From contig CANQNH010000004.1 in assembly GCA_947625165.1 (NCBI GenBank), positions 1 through 40,275 of the forward strand: 40,275 nt of DNA, given 5' to 3'. The position numbers were made by a program, and so were the translations under genes. Each line of letters opens with the position of its first letter. Positions within the stretch are counted from its first letter, which is position 1. The stretch comes from an uncultured Clostridia bacterium (GTDB taxonomy: Bacteria; Bacillota; Clostridia; Christensenellales; UBA1242). Shown here in pieces: positions 37,401 to 40,275 of this stretch. The notes below the pieces were generated by a model, which was not told the DNA's origin, searched no databases, and saw nothing but the letters and a program-made list of their open reading frames with translations.

Positions 37401-38187
37401 GCGTATGAATTTGGGTCAGGTTTTGGAAGTCCACCTTGGACTTGTTGCCGGCTCTCTTGGTTGGAAAGTGGCAACTCCAAACTTTGATGGCGCTGATGCC
37501 GAAAAAATTCAACAACTCCTCAAAGAAAACAACTTCCCAGAGGATGGCAAAGTTCAACTCTATGACGGCAGAACGGGCGAGCCTTTTGAAAACAAAACCA
37601 CAATCGGAATTGAATATATGTTGAAACTCAACCATATGGTTGACAGCAAAATTCACGCACGTTCAATCGGACCATACTCACTCATCACTCAGCAGCCACT
37701 TGGCGGAAAGGCATTGTTTGGCGGCCAAAGATTTGGTGAAATGGAAGTTTGGGCGCTGGAAGCATATGGCGCAAGCCACGTTCTTCAAGAGATGCTCACT
37801 GTCAAATCCGATGATGTTGTGGGCAGAGTTAAGACTTTTGAAAGCATTGTGAAAGGTTTGCCAATCGCAGAGCCGGGAATTCCAGAATCCTTCAAAGTTT
37901 TGGTGAAAGAACTTCAAGCACTTGCACTTGATGTCAAGATTTTGACAGAAAATGATGAAGAAATTGAACTTCCAGAACTCTCACAAGACGAGCAAGACAA
38001 GATGAGCCTTGACAGTGATGTTGAAAAAGACCTTGAAAAAGTCACACTTGACATTGACGATATGCTTTCAGACGAAGATGATGACGGAAAGTCGGATGTT
38101 CAGAAGGAAATTGAAGAAGAAACCGCACTGCCAACAGGCACTGACGAAATTGACTTGTTTGACGATTTTGGCGACTTTGATGAATGA
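34474..38187 (+). CDS. rpoB: DNA-directed RNA polymerase subunit beta
   Basis: 1237 residues from ATG 34474, with AAGGAG at 34459-34464; the in-frame ATG at 34444 lies upstream of that site. It forms the catalytic half of RNA polymerase with RpoC. Visible family parts: the N-terminal [21 protein letters not shown], the rifampicin-site region [31 protein letters not shown] (483-513), [39 protein letters not shown] and [23 protein letters not shown]. The position equal to E. coli H526 is Gln (Q502). After the conserved end (LALDVKIL) comes an unusually long acidic tail of about 75 residues ending FDDFGDFDE. It is not preceded by rplJ-rplL as in most Bacillota. Confidence 0.97.
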   Translation: [1237 protein letters not shown]

Positions 38188-38241
38188 TGAAAATGGTCAC
38201 ATCGCTGGCAGTTTGGTGCGGCTCTTTTGGGAAATTGAGAG

Positions 38242-38328
38242 ATGCCAAAGAAAATTGTGGCTTTCAAGATGAAACAACTTTATGAAAGAAAAACAAGACA
38301 AAGAAATTCAGATATAGAGAAAAAATAG
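38242..38328 (+). CDS. possible 28-residue basic leader peptide before rpoC
   Basis: ATG 38242 to TAG 38326-38328 in the 151-base rpoB-rpoC gap. The peptide is very basic ([20 protein letters not shown], then RNSDIEKK). Its stop overlaps the start of the rpoC ribosome site (AGGGG at 38327-38331), so its translation could be coupled to rpoC. Its own ribosome site (GAGAG) is weak. It may be chance. Confidence 0.25.
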   Translation: MPKKIVAFKMKQLYERKTRQRNSDIEKK

Positions 38329-38338
38329 GGGAAAAGGT

Positions 38339-40275
38339 ATGTTTGAACTTAATAACTTTGAAAAAATCAGAATTGGAATTGCAAGTCCAGAAAAAATCAG
38401 AGAATGGTCTCACGGTGAAGTGACAAAGCCTGAAACCATAAACTATCGCACTCAAAAGCCTGAAAAAGACGGACTTTTCTGCGAAAAGATTTTTGGACCA
38501 AAAAAGGATTGGGAATGCCATTGTGGAAAATATAAGCGCATCCGCTATCGCGGCGTTGTCTGCGACAAGTGCGGTGTTGAGGTGACAAGAAGCAAGGTGC
38601 GCCGTGAAAGAATGGGGCATATCGAACTTGCCACTCCTGTCACACATTTGTGGTATTTCCGCAGCGTTCCATCTCGCATCGGAACACTTCTTGACCTCAC
38701 TCCAAAAACTTTGGAGCAGGTTGTTTATTACATCAACTATATTGTCACAGACCCAAAACATACCGACCTTGAATATAAACAAATCCTCAACGATAAGGAA
38801 TATCGTGATGCCATTGAAAAATATGGTTATGGCTCTTTTGATGCAGGAATGGGCGCAGAGGCAATCAAAGTTTTGCTGTCGCACATCGACCTTGACAGAG
38901 AAAGCGAAGCCCTGAAAGAAGAAATCAAAAATTCCAAAGGACAAAGAAAGATTAAGGCAGCAAAAAAACTTGATGTTGTTGAAAGTTTCCGAAAGAGCGG
39001 CAACAATCCAACTTGGATGGTGCTTGACTGCTTGCCTGTTCTTCCACCAGAACTTCGTCCAATGGTGCCACTGGATGGCGGAAGATATGCAACCAGCGAT
39101 TTGAATGACCTTTATCGCCGTGTCATCAACAGAAACAACCGTTTGAAAAAACTTATGGAACTTGGCGCGCCAGATGTCATCATCCGCAACGAAAAACGTA
39201 TGCTTCAAGAGGCTGTGGACAACCTTATTGACAATGGAAAACGCGGAAAACCTGTTCAGGGCAGCAAACAACGCGATTTGAAATCGCTGACTGCGATGTT
39301 GGGCGGAAAACAGGGGCGCTTCCGTCAAAACCTTCTTGGAAAGCGTGTGGACTATTCTGGACGTTCGGTTATCGTTGTTGGGCCAGAACTGAAAATGTAT
39401 CAATGCGGTCTGCCAAAAGAAATGGCTCTTGAACTTTTCAAGCCTTTCATCATCAACAGATTGATTGATATGAACCAATCAAACAACATCAAAACTGCAA
39501 AAAGAATGATTGAGCGTGAAAAACCAATCGTTTGGGATGTTTTGGCGGATGTCATCAAAGACCATCCTGTGCTTTTGAACCGTGCGCCAACACTTCACAG
39601 ACTTTCCGTTCAAGCGTTTGAGCCTGTTCTTGTTGAAGGCAAGGCCATCAAACTTCACCCATCTGTGTGCGCTGCGTTCAACGCCGACTTCGATGGTGAC
39701 CAAATGCCTGTTCACATTCCTCTTTCGATTGATGCTCGTGCTGAGGCAAGAACTTTGATGCTTGCTTCAAACAACATCCTCAAACTGTCTGATGGTGAGC
39801 CAATTGTCACACCTGCACAAGATGTTGTTTTGGGATGCTATTATCTCACACTTATAAGACCGGGCGCAAAAGGCGAAGGCGGAATTTTCACATCAAAGAA
39901 TGAAGCAATCTATGCTTATCAAACCAAAAATCTTGATTTGCAAGCAGAAATCACAATTCGTTTGAGCAAAGAGGTTGACGGAAAGACCTACGTAAAGCGT
40001 GTGACAACTTCTGTTGGAAGAATTTTGTTCAACAACATCATTCCACAGGATTTGGGCTATGTTGACCGTTCTGTTCCTGAAAACATCTGCGATTTGGAAA
40101 TCAATCGCGCAGTCAAGAAAAAAGACCTTCAAAACATTGTTTCAAAATGCTATGACAGATTTGGAACAACTGAAACATCAAAACTTGTTGACCGCTTGAA
40201 AGAAACGGGATATAAATATTCCACTCTTGCATCAATTTCTGTGAATATGTATGACATTCAAGAGCCAGAAGAGAA
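38339..40275 (+). CDS. rpoC: DNA-directed RNA polymerase subunit beta' (3' end outside window)
   Basis: 645 codons are present before the window ends; the frame is open at 40275. ATG 38339 has AGGGG at 38327-38331. The N-terminus is typical: [19 protein letters not shown], then the zinc-binding Cys set C60, C62, C75, C78 (WECHCGKY ... CDKCGVE). Further marks are [48 protein letters not shown] and the catalytic magnesium motif NADFDGDQM with D450, D452 and D454. It lies 151 bases after rpoB and is surely in the same operon. No frameshift or missing core residue is seen in the part present. Confidence 0.97.
   Translation, partial: MFELNNFEKIRIGIASPEKIREWSHGEVTKPETINYRTQKPEKDGLFCEKIFGPKKDWECHCGKYKRIRYRGVVCDKCGVEVTRSKVRRERMGHIELATPVTHLWYFRSVPSRIGTLLDLTPKTLEQVVYYINYIVTDPKHTDLEYKQILNDKEYRDAIEKYGYGSFDAGMGAEAIKVLLSHIDLDRESEALKEEIKNSKGQRKIKAAKKLDVVESFRKSGNNPTWMVLDCLPVLPPELRPMVPLDGGRYATSDLNDLYRRVINRNNRLKKLMELGAPDVIIRNEKRMLQEAVDNLIDNGKRGKPVQGSKQRDLKSLTAMLGGKQGRFRQNLLGKRVDYSGRSVIVVGPELKMYQCGLPKEMALELFKPFIINRLIDMNQSNNIKTAKRMIEREKPIVWDVLADVIKDHPVLLNRAPTLHRLSVQAFEPVLVEGKAIKLHPSVCAAFNADFDGDQMPVHIPLSIDARAEARTLMLASNNILKLSDGEPIVTPAQDVVLGCYYLTLIRPGAKGEGGIFTSKNEAIYAYQTKNLDLQAEITIRLSKEVDGKTYVKRVTTSVGRILFNNIIPQDLGYVDRSVPENICDLEINRAVKKKDLQNIVSKCYDRFGTTETSKLVDRLKETGYKYSTLASISVNMYDIQEPEE

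Noticed and set aside
38264-39478. 404-codon open frame on the minus strand
   Set aside because: It lies wholly antisense to rpoC, whose protein sequence is conserved there; long antisense frames arise from codon bias. The same applies to the 272-codon minus frame at 34345-35163 over rpoB and to others over uvrB and the giant genes.
1-40275. CRISPR array, tRNA or rRNA genes, insertion sequences
   Set aside because: No regularly spaced repeats, no cloverleaf or rRNA stretches, and no transposase or inverted-repeat ends were seen on either strand.

Overview
The window is AT-rich bacterial DNA that reads with the standard bacterial code (TAA, TAG and TGA all end genes). It has sigma-A type promoters, GGAGG-type ribosome sites and Gram-positive-style lipoproteins, and no sign of an outer membrane. 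WalJ/YycJ, a DUF1858 redox-disulfide protein, a PRC-barrel protein and a class II aldolase fit an uncultured low-GC Bacillota, most likely a Clostridia-like gut lineage. That placement is inference; no rRNA gene is present to fix it.

Layout. 1-6033: the 3' part of a giant extracellular protein gene followed closely by radC. 6056-7299: three small regulators, namely two small proteins that look like a winged helix on a membrane anchor, and an XRE repressor with its own palindromic operator cluster. 7468-13058: uvrB, an unknown gene with a near-perfect promoter, then uvrA. 13143-15746: walJ and a membrane-anchored surface protein with an InlB-type repeat. 16100-20391: fba (minus), a small lipoprotein, hflX, DUF1858 (minus) and a PRC-barrel protein. 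20781-34089: a PrgI/VirB4-like secretion ATPase, then 16 bases later a 3534-residue lipoprotein with Ig-like regions and three GLUG-type beta-helix modules. 34214-40275: the rpoB promoter, a leader with a strong intrinsic terminator, rpoB, and rpoC running off the window.

The two giant surface genes alone fill about 39% of the window (15.85 of 40.3 kb). They sit among core genes rather than in an obvious mobile island: I see no integrase, relaxase, transposase, tRNA or direct-repeat boundary. The most interesting unit is the VirB4-like ATPase with the giant lipoprotein, which looks like one transcription unit without the rest of a conjugation system. Next are the rpoB leader terminator with a competing hairpin, the Gln at the rifampicin-site position 526 of RpoB, apparent leaderless starts for hflX, walJ and possibly uvrB, and the xre operator cluster in the xre-uvrB gap.
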